Shown here: positions 1 to 10,530 of the stretch, piece by piece
Position numbering within the stretch: the stretch's first letter is position 1
Layout: the number at the start of each line of letters is the position of its first letter
NCBI GenBank assembly: GCA_963989245.1
Contig: OZ022351.1
Location: forward strand, 26,171,008-26,235,007
DNA from: Nansenia antarctica
Taxonomy: Eukaryota > Chordata > Actinopteri > Argentiniformes > Microstomatidae
DNA length: 64,000 bases
Direction of reading: 5' to 3'
Notes under the pieces: generated by a model
The model's database searches: none
What the model was told of the DNA's origin: nothing
Seen by the model: only the letters and a program-made list of their open reading frames with translations
Position numbers and translations under genes: made by a program

Positions 1-27
1 GTATAGGCACGGCTGTTGTAGTGTTAA
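1..27 (-). mobile_element. Terminus of a TTAA-flanked (piggyBac-like) MITE
   Basis: The first bases read as a 'GGCACGGCTGTTGTAGTG' end followed by TTAA (24-27). The same terminus, in either orientation, closes elements at 27031-27271 and 32459-32769 and a fragment at 8456-8489. A TTAA target site and a CACTAGAACAGCC-like inverted repeat suggest a non-autonomous piggyBac-type element cut by the window edge. Confidence 0.5.
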
Positions 28-226
28 AACCACAACTCCCGTTGCCTCAGGTTTGACAACCAAACCCACCAAACCCACCCTCCCTTATACTGTTACAGAA
101 TCAGGGGGTGTATACATTTGAACCTTGTGCCCCCCCCCCCACCCTTTATTAGACACGAACGATTTTTGTCTCGATTCGTTGCGTCAGCGTGATTCATCTG
201 TGTGTTCCGTCTCCCGTCATCCCCAG

Positions 227-283
227 GTCCTGCAGGCCGTACAGAAGGAGCAGGAGCGTTGCAGTCCCGTGCTGAAGCGCTGA
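227..283 (+). CDS. Possible terminal coding exon of an unidentified gene
   Basis: A pyrimidine-rich stretch ending CCCCAG (221-226) precedes an open 18-codon stretch that starts in phase 0 and ends at TGA (281-283). The peptide begins VLQAVQKEQERC and ends SPVLKR; it is helical and charged. I do not recognise the family. The stop codon is followed by GTGAGTG, so this could instead be an internal exon using a donor at GCTGA|GTGAGT. If terminal, its 3' UTR would run through several simple repeats to a poly(A) signal near 3690. The upstream part of the gene is outside the window. Confidence 0.4.
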   Translation, partial: VLQAVQKEQERCSPVLKR

Positions 284-675
284 GTGAGTGTTTTCCCGGT
301 TCCGGTTTCGGTAACACAACACAACGCTAGCGCCACCGCTCTGCAGCCTCCGGTACTGCACACGATGAACCACCATGAAACACTGGACTCCTAATCGGAG
401 TGCTTGGGCAGAGCTTGAGAGACCACCCCCTCCCAGACTGGCCCACCCTCTCACGGATGGACCCCCCCATCCCTGGCTCAAGGTAGTTGTCTGGGTCCCC
501 CCTAGAACTGGGCCAGAGATGGAGCAGAAAGCAGAGAGGTGTAAGATGACAGGGAAGAGGTGGTTACGAGGCCTTATAACCCACCCCCCCACCCCTCCAC
601 CCCCCCCAATGAATGCTGTGCCCCTCTCCTCCTCCTCCCAATCCAACGTGACAACAGAAGGACTCTCACACATGC

Positions 676-722
676 ACTGTTCTGTTCTGTTCTGTTCTGT
701 TCTGTTCTGTTCTGTTCTGTTC
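676..722. repeat. (TGTTC)n microsatellite
   Basis: About nine uninterrupted copies of a TGTTC/TTCTG pentamer. Confidence 0.95.
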
Positions 723-785
723 CCTCCATGTCTCTTATATGGCAAGCCCGGAAGGACAGGGATGCTACGTGTAGGCCCCCAAACT

Positions 786-900
786 CTCTCTCTCTCTTTC
801 TCTTTCTTTCTCTCTCTCTTTCTCTCTCTTTCTCTCTCTCTCTCTCTCCTCCCCTCTCCCCAGCCTCCCCAGGCCCCCAAACTCCTCTTTCTCAGTTTCG

Positions 901-944
<44 letters not shown>

Positions 945-978
945 TTCTCTCTTACTCTCTCTCTCTCTCTCTCTCCCC
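786..978. repeat. (CT)n microsatellite, two blocks
   Basis: Two imperfect CT/CTTT tracts (about 786-850 and 904-977) flank a short CCCTCTCCCCAGCC motif that itself occurs twice (855 and 978). The whole CT plus CCCC block therefore appears tandemly duplicated. Long apparent reading frames here are Leu/Ser repeat artefacts. Confidence 0.9.
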
Positions 979-1060
979 CCCCCTCTCCCCAGCCTACTGT
1001 ATGTTGGTCATCCCTTCAAATCTGTGAAGATTTGTTTATTAAGCCTTTTTTTGTTGATGT

Positions 1061-1290
1061 GATGCGTTTTTTAAAATGTGTTTGTTGTTTATTTGTCGGT
1101 TAGTGTGTGTTGTTTATTTGTTACCTTACCATTCCATGAAGTAAAGTTTCCCCAATGCTTTTTGGGGGAGAACAGTTCACTGACTTGAAAAGGAGAGCAT
1201 CCCTAGGGGTGTTCACTCCTGCGATATGAAGATTCAACTGAAATGCAAACGCTCTTTGTCGTTAAAGGCACTGCAATGTTAAATAAATGG
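1061..1290 (+). repeat. Direct repeat, copy 1 of 2
   Basis: Starts GATGCGTTTTTTAA and includes 'CCATTCCATGAAGTAAAG' and 'CAGTTCACTGACTTGAAAAG'. It matches 1801-2030 with small differences. Both copies end in a short ATAAATAAATG run. The family is not recognised. Confidence 0.85.
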
Positions 1291-1663
1291 GTACAAAGAT
1301 GAAGAGGGTATGAACCGTCTTTAAAAATGGGTTGATTATAGGCGGTGTATTTAGGCTATGTCCTACACCCTGAAGTGTCTTTAAACTGGAACAGCCAAGC
1401 ACGACTGTGGGCCGTGGTTTGTAACACCGTCTGCCTCGATTATTTCCTTTGCACGTTTCATCTCTCAAAAGAAATTGCTGCGTTGTTCCTTTTCCTCATT
1501 CGTGTCTAATTGAGGTGTCACCCTTTGATATGGGGACAAGCTGTTAGACATGGGGACAAGCTGTTAGACATGGGGACACCCTGTTCTGTCTGTTACTGTA
1601 CCTCTGATTGGGCTAAAACAAGCCTGGCAGTTATTGTTCTCTTTGGTATCAGTCCCCAATCCC

Positions 1664-1799
1664 CCACTCCACCTCCCCCTCCACCTCCCCACTCCTCCTC
1701 CACCTCCCCACTCCCCCTCCACCCCCCCACTCCCCTTCCACCTCCCCACTCCCCCTCCACCTCCCCACTCCCCTTCCACCTCCCCACTCCCCCTCCCCC
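1664..1799. repeat. CCACCTCCCCACTCCC minisatellite
   Basis: Purine/pyrimidine-asymmetric tandem array built from CCACTCCCC and TCCACCTCC submotifs. It abuts the second copy of the 230-bp direct repeat. Confidence 0.9.
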
Positions 1800-1800
1800 T

Positions 1801-2030
1801 GATGCGTTTTTTAATTTGTTTGTTGTTTATTTGTCGGTTAGTGTGTGTTGTTTATTTGTTACCTTACCATTCCATGAAGTAAAGTTTCCCCAATGCTTTT
1901 TTGGGGAGAACAGTTCACTGACTTGAAAAGGAGAGAGGTAGGGAGGTTCACTCCTGAGATATGAAGACTCAACTGAAATGCAAACACTCTTTTTACGGGG
2001 AGAGCATTTTTGTTATAAATAAATAAATGT
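1801..2030 (+). repeat. Direct repeat, copy 2 of 2
   Basis: Second copy of the unit at 1061-1290, about 740 bp downstream in the same orientation. The interval between them includes two copies of a TAGACATGGGGACAAGCTGT motif (1546-1590). Confidence 0.85.
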
Positions 2031-2037
2031 TTTAACC

Positions 2038-2152
2038 CTCCACCTCCCCACCTCTCAACTCCCCCCCCACCCCCCCCACTCCCTAATCCTCCCCCACCTC
2101 CCCCTCCACCCCCCCATCTCTCCACTCCCCCTCCACCCCCCCACTCCCTGTC
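2038..2152. repeat. CCTCCACCCCCCCA minisatellite
   Basis: C-rich tandem array of the same composition as 1664-1799, following the second direct-repeat copy. This supports duplication of the direct repeat together with its flanking satellite. Confidence 0.85.
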
Positions 2153-2695
2153 CAATATCGCTGATTATGACCGTGCTTCACCAAATAAGACAAACGGTTT
2201 TGACAACGTGCAATAGAACACTCCAGAAAGGAAATAGAGATTGCTGCATCTTATTTGTCCCTCCTATAAAACGGTCGCTCGTACCCTCTGTTTGACCTCT
2301 GTTTGACCTCTGTTTGACCTTCTTATGCCCCCCCCTCTCCTATCGGCCATGCCCAGAAGGTAGTCTCACCCCCACCGCCAGGCTGTCTTGCTGAGAAGCA
2401 GAGAGCTTGGCCACAGTGGTTTTATAACACTGGTCTGTTGCTAATTTAGCTAAAGTACTGCTGGAGTCGTGCTTGAATCTCTGGTGTCTCCTTGGATGTC
2501 AGCGGAACACCCTAGCCGTGGTTAGGAGGTGGGAGCTCGGCGGGAGGACGTTGCTCGTGAATTTGCTTTGGTGTGGTTTGGTTCACACACACACCTCTGT
2601 GCTTGCTGTGTACCACCACCTGGCCAAAAAGGGTCATTCCTCAAAAGCTGATTCTGAATGTATTAGAGCTCATTCCAAATGTAGCAGCATCATTA

Positions 2696-2731
2696 TTGTT
2701 ATTATTATTATTATTATTTTATTATTATTTT
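2696..2731. repeat. (ATT)n microsatellite
   Basis: ATT/TTA trinucleotide run with one interruption. Confidence 0.9.
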
Positions 2732-3503
2732 AATGTTTACCTGCTGTATGTTTAACCGTTTGGCACGTTGAGAAGTGTGCCGTGTGCAGCCAACAGCAAC
2801 AGGAAGTCAGACAATCCCCTCTCATTGGTTCACCTAACCCCTGTCTCTTCATCCCCTCTCATTGGTTCACCTCCTAGTCCCTGTGCGCTGCAGACAGTTT
2901 CTGATCACTTTACGATAGATGCACTCCACCCTCCCGCTCCCCCCGATGTGGTGAACGCCGCAGAACTGCAATAAAGCTTTTTTGCACAATCATTTTGGGC
3001 ACTTTCTCATGTTTGAAGTCACTTGCAGTATCTTTCCTTCCTCACGTTGTTTGCAGGTTTAATCCATGTTCTTATTTCATTTGGTCTGGAGATTGTATTT
3101 GTTTCGTTGAACAGTTCACATCGTTTTCGTATCCCTCCCAATACTGCACGTCATGTGACCGATGTAGGGACCCACATTTGTCATGTTTGTGTGTTTGTGC
3201 TCTTTTAAGTGATATTTCTGAAAAGAAAAGATGTCTTGTTAGTTACTGAATATTACAGGGTGGGGCAGTGTATGATGATTACATGAGCCTAGTACCCAGC
3301 CCTTCATACATCTCGGTATGCATCCTAAAGAAAACTCTGTCGCTACTTAATCACAGAAATGCACCCTGGGAAGCATGAATGGCTCTGTCCCAACAGTGCC
3401 CCCCCCCCCCACCACCACCACCCCCGGTGTTGAATTTATCCAGTAATGATGTTGGTCTTGGAAGTGTGCTATCTGTCCATTTTGATTTGTTCTAAGTCAG
3501 ATT

Positions 3504-3504
<1 letters not shown>

Positions 3505-3534
<30 letters not shown>

Positions 3535-3536
3535 TG
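3505..3536. repeat. (GT)n microsatellite
   Basis: About thirteen GT dinucleotides. Confidence 0.9.
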
Positions 3537-3688
3537 TTTCATGTCTTCAGTCGGCCATCTTGTTTTAGAAGGGAGCCATGTCTGTATTTGTGTTGTAGAG
3601 AACTGGAGTGCTGTATGGTTGGGGGGGGCAGCGGGGCCCAGACTGGGGCGGCAGCCCACTTGAAGTGTATATAACTACTGTTTTATGA

Positions 3689-3694
3689 AATAAA
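3689..3694 (+). terminator. Poly(A) signal AATAAA
   Basis: AATAAA in a TGAAATAAAGATCTGTAC context, at the end of the repeat-rich tract that follows the exon at 227-283. A further AATAAA lies at 2970-2975. Assignment to that exon is inferred. Confidence 0.35.
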
Positions 3695-3780
3695 GATCTG
3701 TACATACAAAAGTTAAGGAAACAGTGTGACAGTTCTGTTATTTTCTGAACAACGTCTCTTTTCTAATAGTTGCGTCCTAC

Positions 3781-4984
3781 AATGAATGAATGAATGAATG
3801 AATGGTCTTTATTGTCATTAATACAGTACAGGTACCATACAACGGAATTTAGGAGGGGGGGCTCCCCTGGTGCTTGGAAAAAAGACTAAAAACAAGAGGG
3901 CCAAGGGTAAAATAAAAAAGGGAAAAGAGCTGGTTTACATAAATAAAGGCTATGTACACTATCTACTATACTATACAATAAAACACTGTGCTGTACTCTA
4001 TGCTATGCTATAAATATCCTAACTTTTTCCTATATCTGAACCTTATGTACCCGAGGGTTGTCATATTGCACATATTATTGTTGCACATTCATTAAAGTGT
4101 CGCAGTTAGCAGGTTTGAAATGTTCACAGTTGTATTTCAATATTGCACTTATGTTTACAATCTAGTAGCTGCCATCAAATTGTCTAGATTGTCCAGGGCC
4201 TAGAACCTAGGTCTTTGCTGTGTTCAGGGCCTGAATGGCCCTAGGGTAGAAGCTGAGCTTCAGTCTATTTGTCCGTGCGAACATGGTCCTGAACCGCCTG
4301 CCTGAGCGCAGCCGAACAGAGTGTTCGTTCCCAGGGTGGGATGGGTCCCTGGAGATCTTGGAGGCCTTCCTGAGACAGCGTGTGTTGTACAGCTCTTCCA
4401 GAGAGGGGAGGGGGGCGCCGGTGATCTTCTGGGCCGATCTCACGACTCTCTGTAGCGCTTTCCTCTCTGCGGCTGTGCAGCTGGAGAACCACACGCAAAT
4501 GCAGTAGGTGAGGATGCTCTCCACTGCGCAGCGGTAGAAGGTCACAAGCAGCTCCTGTCTGAGGTGGTATTTCCTGAGGACTCTCAGGAAGTAGAGCCGC
4601 TCTTGTGCCTTCTTGATGATGGCTGCTGTGTTGGTCCTCCAGGACAGGTCCTCCTGTATGTGCACCCCCAGGAATCGGAGAGTTGAGACTCTCTCCACGC
4701 TCCCTCCATCGACGAGCAGGGGCTGGACCTCAGATTTTTTCCTCCTGAAGTCCACGATGATTTCCTGGGTCTTTAACTGGTTCAGCAGCAGGTTGTTAAC
4801 CTTGCACAGCTTGCCCAGCTGCTCCACCTCATCCCTGTATGCCGCCTCGTCCCCCCCCGAGATGCAGCCCACCGCGGTGGTGTCGTCTGCAAACTTTATG
4901 ATGGAGTTGCTGGGGTGGACGGGGGTGAAGTCGTGGGTGTAGAGGTTGTAGAGGATGGGGCTCAGCACGCAGCCCTTTAGATGA
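3781..4984 (-). mobile_element. L2-like LINE, 5'-truncated, RT C-terminal half
   Basis: Minus-strand non-LTR retrotransposon. The reading frame covers the RT catalytic region (GCVLSPILYNLYTHDF, then FADDT with the paired aspartates) and the C-terminal part (SCTAAERKALQRVVRSAQKITGA, ending RAIQALNTAKT, stop near 4207). It is followed by a 3' UTR and a (TGAA)n tail at 3781-3805. The 5' end is lost just before the GCVLSP motif, as is usual for L2-clade insertions. Copies with the same 3' end lie at 11011-11184, 33208-34359 and 63340-63775. The element is dead: no endonuclease domain remains. Confidence 0.9.
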
Positions 4985-5087
4985 TTGGACTTGATAGTGG
5001 CACACAAATACTGTACATGAAGCTGAAAAACTATCAATAACAATACAAACCAAGGGAATATTTTTTGTGTTTTTCCTTCTATCACTG

Positions 5088-5206
5088 AGACTGCCAATGG
5101 CCCCTGGCCTGAGCTAGATTACTCTTCCTGCTACGACTGGAGGGTTGATGATTCACTTGCTTAGTCAAATGTATCAATTGTAAGTCGCTTTGGAATAAGG
5201 CGTGCT
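5088..5206 (+). repeat. Fragment of a dispersed SINE-like repeat
   Basis: 'CTGCCAATGGCCCCTGGCC' through 'GTAAGTCGCTTTGGAATAAG' recurs at about 28910-29010, and partly at 46070-46110. It shares the fish SINE 3' motif GTCGCTTTGGAATAAGGCGT. The stretch from 5207 to 5496 holds nothing I recognise. Confidence 0.6.
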
Positions 5207-5496
5207 GGGAAAAGCAGTACTGTTTGCAGCAACGTGATGCCTGTTACATAACTACGGCCCTACACTTACAATCTAACAATAGTTGGATCTCTCTACTGAT
5301 AAGACAGTGGCCAAATATCCTGTCCAGGCTGTTTAACAGGGTGTGAGTTTGTTATGACAAGAATCAAAAGTGAAACTTTTATTTGATGGACAGCATCGAC
5401 CGAGGCTCAAGGGAAGAGAATAGACGTTATTCTAACAAGCATCCAAAGCTGTCGGAAAAAAACTTCAATAAGGGAGAGATACGAACAGATTGGGCC

Positions 5497-6604
5497 GATT
5501 GATTGATTGATTGATTGAAAACTTTATTAGAAGATTTGCAGAAGTAGGTACATGAAAGTACATATTACATACAAGGTCAACTAACAGGATAAAAACCCAA
5601 GAAAGCCACTGGCTTATTTCAATTGGGGTCCTTGATTCTCAATTCATCGTTACATGTAAGACAGACAAAAAACTAGTACTATCTACAAGATAATACAGAC
5701 AAATAACTAGTACTATCTACAAGATAAACATACATCCAACATGGGAAGAACAATACAACAAAACATAAGGTATGTACAGCGGGTAGGACAGGTGGGGACA
5801 TACACCACAGGTGGGGGCGGGGGACAAAACACAAAGTATGTACAGTGGGTAGTTCGGGCAGGGGGACAGACATATATTATGTACAATGGGTAGTTCGGGC
5901 GGGGGGACAAAACAACAAGTATGTACAGTGTGTGGTCATGGTGGGGGGGGGGGTACAAAAACACCAGTAGATTTCGGGTGGGGGGTGGGGTGTGGGAGAC
6001 ATAACAACAAAACAACAAGAATATATAGAGGGAAGTCCAGGTGGGGGTGTAGTCTTTTAATTAGATTTTTGATTTAGAGGGTCCAGTTACGGATTGCAGC
6101 CTCCTGTAAATGTTTTTTGAGAGTGGTTTTGAAGGTGGGCAGTGTTTTGCACTCCTTTAAGATTATAGGAAGGGCGTTCCACATTTTTACTGCATAGTTT
6201 GCAAACGAGTTTAACCCCTTGTTTGTGGTGCAACGCGGTTGGACGTGGTTCGTGGAGCTTCCTCTGGTATTGTATGTGTGGACGTTGTTCACTTTTTGGA
6301 AGTATGTTGACAGGTACTTGGGTGTCTTTGTGGTGTAGCGTATCTTGAAGACCAGGCCCAGTGCAAGCTGCTGCACTCTGTCAACTACTCGTAGCCAATC
6401 CAGGCTCAAAAAATGAGCAGCGGTTAGATGTGTCCTAGGGTTGAGGCCTAGCAGAAGCCTAACCAGTTTATTTTGGGCTGTCTGGAGTCTTGTTTTTTGG
6501 GCCTTTGTGGTTCTATAGTACCATGATGTTACGGCATAGTCGAAGTGACATTGAATGAGAGCTCCTGATAGGGTCCTCAGTGTGTTTTTACTGACAAGTG
6601 AGGA
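5497..6604 (-). mobile_element. Jockey-superfamily-type LINE fragment with (GATT)n tail
   Basis: Minus-strand fragment. The frame at 6074-6604 encodes the C-terminal end of a non-LTR reverse transcriptase, with the recognisable blocks LIQCHFDYAVTSWY, RLLLGLNPRTH and NTRGSSTNHVQPRC, and stops at 6074. Downstream is a 3' UTR rich in TACAGTGGGTAGTTCGGG-type repeats (5770-5960), then a (GATT)n tail at 5497-5517. It is a different family from the L2-like copies. It is 5'-truncated at about 6604, immediately before the B-box exon. Confidence 0.8.
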
Positions 6605-6704
6605 TAGTGAGTGACGATAACATCGATAACATCGACCTGGTCCGATTCCTGCGTGACCGCACCTCCTGCATATCTCCTGCATATCTGTGGTGCCGGCCCG
6701 TTAG

Positions 6705-6923
6705 AGACTCTGTCTGGACTGCCTGTCTGACCTCCTTCGATCCAGACGGGCCCAGAACCACTGCGTCCTGATCAACATGGCGGAGCCGGTGTGTTCGGAT
6801 CACGATGAGAACCTGAAGTTCTGTGAGAGCTGTGAGAGGCTGGTCTGTGTCATCTGTCGGGACGATGAGGCGCACCGGGGACACGCGTTCAAACCTGCGA
6901 AAGAGGCGGAAATGATCAGTAAG
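6705..6923 (+). CDS. B-box zinc-finger exon, TRIM-type, isolated
   Basis: Open frame from 6705 to a splice donor AAG|GTAGGC at 6923/6924. The peptide includes EPVCSDHDENLKFCESCERL and continues VCVICRDDEAHRGHAF. The Cys/His pattern C-x2-H-x6-C-x2-C-x4-C-x2-C followed by H-x2-H fits a B-box type 2 zinc finger. The upstream part (RLCLDCLSDLL onward) also has paired cysteines and could be the end of a RING or B-box 1. The frame is closed by TAG at 6702, and a LINE fragment ends about 100 bp upstream, so the exon is probably truncated at its 5' side. Family role (known): E3 ubiquitin ligase. A phase-compatible coiled-coil exon on the same strand lies at 47078-47173, but minus-strand genes sit between, so linkage is doubtful. 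Confidence 0.6.
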
Positions 6924-7029
6924 GTAGGCAGGTAGATAGTTGTAATGATGTGTTGATGTTTTGAATCCATACACAGACAGACAGACAGCCGGCTGGGTAC
7001 GCAACTCAAGGTAGAGTAGACACACAACT

Positions 7030-8455
7030 CAGTGGCGGCTGGTGATAAACATTTTGGGTGGGGCACAGGTTATGGGGGCATGCTCCACGGGGAAGAATAT
7101 CAACTTTAAAATCTGGATTTACAGTCGATTTTAGCATGAGAATATATATATATAACTTAATTATTTTTATATATAACTTATTAAAGGGCAAACTGCAAAC
7201 ACAACAAAAGTATAATGCACAACAACTGACAAATCAACTGGAATAGTCTTTGTTAGCAGAGTAGACCTAATGTTAACAGAATGGACTTATACCCTTTGTC
7301 TATCTGTGCAGCGGTAAGGTGAATAATTCTAGCAGTACTGTCCAGGCAGTTGTCTTGTTTAGCCATTCAACTAGGCATTATTTATTCAATGGAGAAAGAC
7401 ATGGAACACAATGCAATTGTGATAATAAATGTGTTCTTTGTTACTTCTTTAATTAAATTAAAGTGTACCTTTCTATTATCATACAATATTTCCTTGAACA
7501 TATAAACTCTATAATCATACAGTTGTCTTTCTATTAGTTGTCTCTGTCATACTGAACTGTTTGTTATCATCCTGAACTATCTCTGTTTCTCACCTCACCT
7601 CAGTTCTGTATTGCTCTCCTCTCCTGTTGTCTGTCTCTCTGTTGCTCTCCTCTCCTGTTGTCTGTCTCTCTGTTGCTCTCCTCCTGTTGTCTGTCCGAAT
7701 ATCGGTTGTTAAGTCGCGACGTGTTTCCGGGTCCAAAGTTGGCTGAGGCGCTGTCTTCGAAATGCCGCAATAATAATAATAATTCATTATATTTATATAG
7801 CGCTTTTCCGAGGCTCAAATACCCTGACAATATGGGGGAAACGGGAAAGTGCTGTGTCCCTTGTTGTATGAATAGATCCGAGTCTAAAAAACGATTGAAC
7901 TGTCATTCTACCGCTGTAGTACACTGGTATTCTGGTGCGGAGAATTTCTGGTTTGGACCCGGAAATTGCAAAACGTCACGTTTGACTTCAGACTTAACAA
8001 CCGGATATTCAGGGCTCTCAAGTCTCACGCATTTTTAAATTTTTACTACCCCTAGTGGTAGTGGCCCTAGGCTGCAGCCTAGGTAAGCCTATAATCTGCG
8101 CATGTTCGGGGCGCATTTTTTGCGCCCCGACCGAGAAATAGGAGACAGCCAATTGGAGCGCTGCTACAGCTCACGTGTAAGCCAAAAGTATTTGGACTGC
8201 CATAGACTGCCATTCGCCGGCGTCCCGGACTCCTCCCCTATGTATTTTCACAGTGAATTTTACACACAGATAAAATGTTTATTGTATTGGAGGATTTTTA
8301 ATGAATGCTGATAGGCGCCGACAGAATATCAGCCGCATTTTATGAATAAACAATGTTTATTTTTAAAAATCTTTTACAAGTAGCAACTAGGAAGTGGGGC
8401 TGCGTTGGAAGGTGGGGGCGGCGCCCTAGCACCCTCTATTGGCCAGCCGCCACTG
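7030..8455. mobile_element. hAT-like DNA element with CAGTGGCGGCTGG termini
   Basis: Perfect 13-bp terminal inverted repeats, CAGTGGCGGCTGG at 7030 and its complement ending at 8455. The interior is AT-rich and carries a possible THAP-domain remnant but no transposase. I could not find an 8-bp target-site duplication, so one end may have been rearranged. CAGTGG-type ends are typical of hAT MITEs. Confidence 0.6.
7831..7990 (+). pseudogene. THAP-like zinc-finger remnant
   Basis: A frame beginning MGETGKCCVPCCMNRSESKK resembles the start of a THAP domain (C-x2/4-C near the N-terminus). It degenerates after about 30 residues, with no recognisable remainder. It lies inside the hAT-like element, so it is probably transposon-borne. 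Weak call, resting on the cysteine spacing alone. Confidence 0.3.
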
Positions 8456-8489
8456 TTTAGTAGGTAAGGCACGGCTGTTCTAGTGTTAG
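8456..8489 (-). mobile_element. Fragment of the TTAA/CACTAGAACAGCC MITE family
   Basis: 'TTTAGTAGGTAAGGCACGG' followed by CTGTTCTAGTG is the complement of the left end of the element at 32459 (which reads ...ACAGCCGTGCC...TTACCTACTAAA). Here the terminal TTAA is mutated to TTAG. Confidence 0.55.
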
Positions 8490-8518
8490 TTACTTCTGTC
8501 TTCTCTGACTTCTCCTTT

Positions 8519-8561
8519 TGCTCTCTCTCTGTCTCTCTCTGTCTCTCTCTCTCTCTCTCTG
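8519..8561. repeat. (CT)n tract serving as polypyrimidine tract
   Basis: CT dinucleotides interrupted by GT lie directly upstream of the large1 acceptor. The microsatellite therefore doubles as the 3' splice-site polypyrimidine tract. Confidence 0.85.
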
Positions 8562-8563
8562 AG

Positions 8564-8763
8564 TGGAGTACGAGTTCGTGGTCCTGCCCAACGCCTACAT
8601 GATCCACATGCCGCACGCCCCCAGCTTCGACATCACCAAGTTCCGCTCCAACAAGCAGTACCGGGTCTGTCTCAAGACCCTCAAGGAGGAGTTCCAGCAG
8701 AACATGTCCCGGCGCTACGGTTTCGCCGCGCTCAAATACATGACGGCCGAAAACAACAGCTAG
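8564..8763 (+). CDS. large1: LARGE xylosyl- and glucuronyltransferase 1, last exon
   Basis: Open 65-residue C-terminal exon ending TAG at 8761. Recognisable blocks are EYEFVVLPNAYMIHMPHAPS, FDITKFRSNKQYR and the terminal RRYGFAALKYMTAENNS, which match the C-terminus of LARGE1. Known role: a type II Golgi membrane bifunctional glycosyltransferase that polymerises the xylose-glucuronate repeat (matriglycan) on alpha-dystroglycan; this exon is the end of the second, B4GAT1-like catalytic domain. The start assumes the AG at 8562-8563; an alternative AG at 8567-8568 is possible. No other large1 exon is visible, so the preceding intron is either very long or this is a separated fragment. The frame is undamaged. 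Confidence 0.93.
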
Positions 8764-9312
8764 CCACCACTGCAGACCCTCACTCCCCCAGACTAGAACC
8801 TACCATGGACCCCCCTCTGGGCCGGGCTGGGCTGGGCTGGGAGGAGGGAGGGAGAGGGATGTGGTTACAGATAGGCCCCCTATGGGTTGTCAGGAGTGTT
8901 GAGACGCTCAACTGTCGGGAGACGGCCGTCGACTCAAGACTCTCTGGTGACCCCTGACCTTAGTGGAACCCGCTGGGGAGGGCGTCACAAGGTCGTACCT
9001 AAACATTGTCTCCCACTAGGGATGGAATAAGCTGTATAGGCAGGAGTTTCTGTTCTGTTCTGGAGCGAGAGAGCTGTTTACTGCTGATACCCACGGTTGA
9101 CTGTTTCTTCTAAGGCGGGTCTCTGGGCTTCAGTGTTGCAGGGGCCCCAGAGTGGCACCGCTTTCTGCTACTTCACAGATCTAACAACTGGATGCTGAAG
9201 GAAATCAGGCCTTGGAAAGCAGACATTCGATGCCTTGCCATATCTTGAGAGACCAGCAACTTCAGCGAGCGACTGGAGTCCCAGCTGCTGTCTGTTGGGC
9301 TAAATGTAACGT

Positions 9313-9380
9313 TTGTGTGTGTGTGTGCCTGTGTGTGCGTGTGTGTGTGTGTGTGTGTGAGTGTGCGTGTGTGTGTGCGC
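9313..9380. repeat. (GT)n microsatellite
   Basis: Imperfect GT run with GC and GA interruptions inside the presumed large1 3' UTR. Confidence 0.9.
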
Positions 9381-9916
9381 CTAAAGGACTTGAGGAATGC
9401 TTTGAGGAAAAAAGCGGAGAGCGAAGCTTTGAAGCATCGTGTGTTTTACATCATGTCCGCGCACACGCTGCTCAACGGAGCCTTTTTCAAGTGCCACAAA
9501 ATATTTAAAAAGCAATGACTTGACTGACAGCACACCCGGGTTCCACTTTTAAGAAAAGACTACAGTCTGTAAGAGAGCCACAGCAGAACGCGGGCCTACT
9601 CATTTGGAAAAAATCTCATTCCGCCGAGTGACAACATCTTAAGATCTTAAGTTTTGGAGAAGGAATTGTTTTCGGGACTGTAAAAGGCTTGGACAGACCT
9701 AATACCGTGTACACTCTGTGGAATGTTCTTGGACAGATTTTGAATGGTTTAACAATGTGGATCATAGAGACACACCCACACACACTTTTACACACATTGA
9801 ACACCACTGAAACATCACTCCTTTGGTCAATACCACTATTTTCAACTCCAGATGGCGATCTTGTCTCATTCTACCAACTTTTTACAAGGAACCTTGATTT
9901 TTTGCTCCAGGCCTCT

Positions 9917-9934
9917 CTTTCTCTTTCTCTTTCT

Positions 9935-10016
<82 letters not shown>
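9917..10016. repeat. (CT)n microsatellite, about 100 bp
   Basis: CTTTCT start followed by roughly 38 uninterrupted CT units. It lies in the presumed large1 3' UTR. Confidence 0.95.
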
Positions 10017-10017
<1 letters not shown>

Positions 10018-10279
10018 ACACACCCATCGGGGAGTGGATCGTCATTCATCGAACTCATTACTTACCTTTTTTATTTGTCAGTATTATGTATCCGTGTGTG
10101 TGTGTGTTTTTACACTCCGTTTCTGTCTAAAACAAGCAGACGACTCAGTGAAACTGCACTAGCTACCCCCTCAGTGGGCGGGACGGGGGGCCCAGCATTC
10201 AGAAGGGATTAGGACTCCAGGACAGCGTTTCAAATGTAAACAAACAACCGCTAGTGCAAGCAGGAGATAAGGACATGAG

Positions 10280-10479
10280 GGTGGTGTGTGTGTGTGTGTG
10301 TGTGAGGGGTGGGGGGGTGTGTGTGTGTGCGTACCGTCCAGGAGAGCAGAAGTACTCCCCGGGGGAGGGGTGGGGGGGGGGGGCTGGCACTGCACTGGAC
10401 AGGCCTTCACCACGCCTGACTTGGCCGGACAAGGGCTCGCCACGGTAGTGTGTTAGTGTTAGTGTGTGCGTGTGGGTGT

Positions 10480-10524
<45 letters not shown>

Positions 10525-10530
10525 GAGGGA
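10280..10530. repeat. (GT)n and G-rich microsatellites
   Basis: GT runs at 10282-10303, 10318-10330 and 10482-10514 (ending in ATATATA), separated by G-runs including eleven consecutive G residues near 10374. Confidence 0.9.

Larger units (their letters stand above)
284..3694 (+). other. Putative 3' UTR or intergenic DNA, simple-repeat rich
   Basis: No convincing exon is seen here. It holds pentanucleotide, CT, CCACTCCCC-type and GT repeats, a 230-bp direct duplication, and two AATAAA hexamers (2970 and 3689). It may be the 3' UTR of the exon at 227-283, but this is inference from orientation only. Confidence 0.3.

Noticed and set aside
375..1103. 242-codon plus-strand frame
   Set aside because: Crosses (TGTTC)n and (CT)n microsatellites; composition is repeat-derived and there is no homology-like segment.
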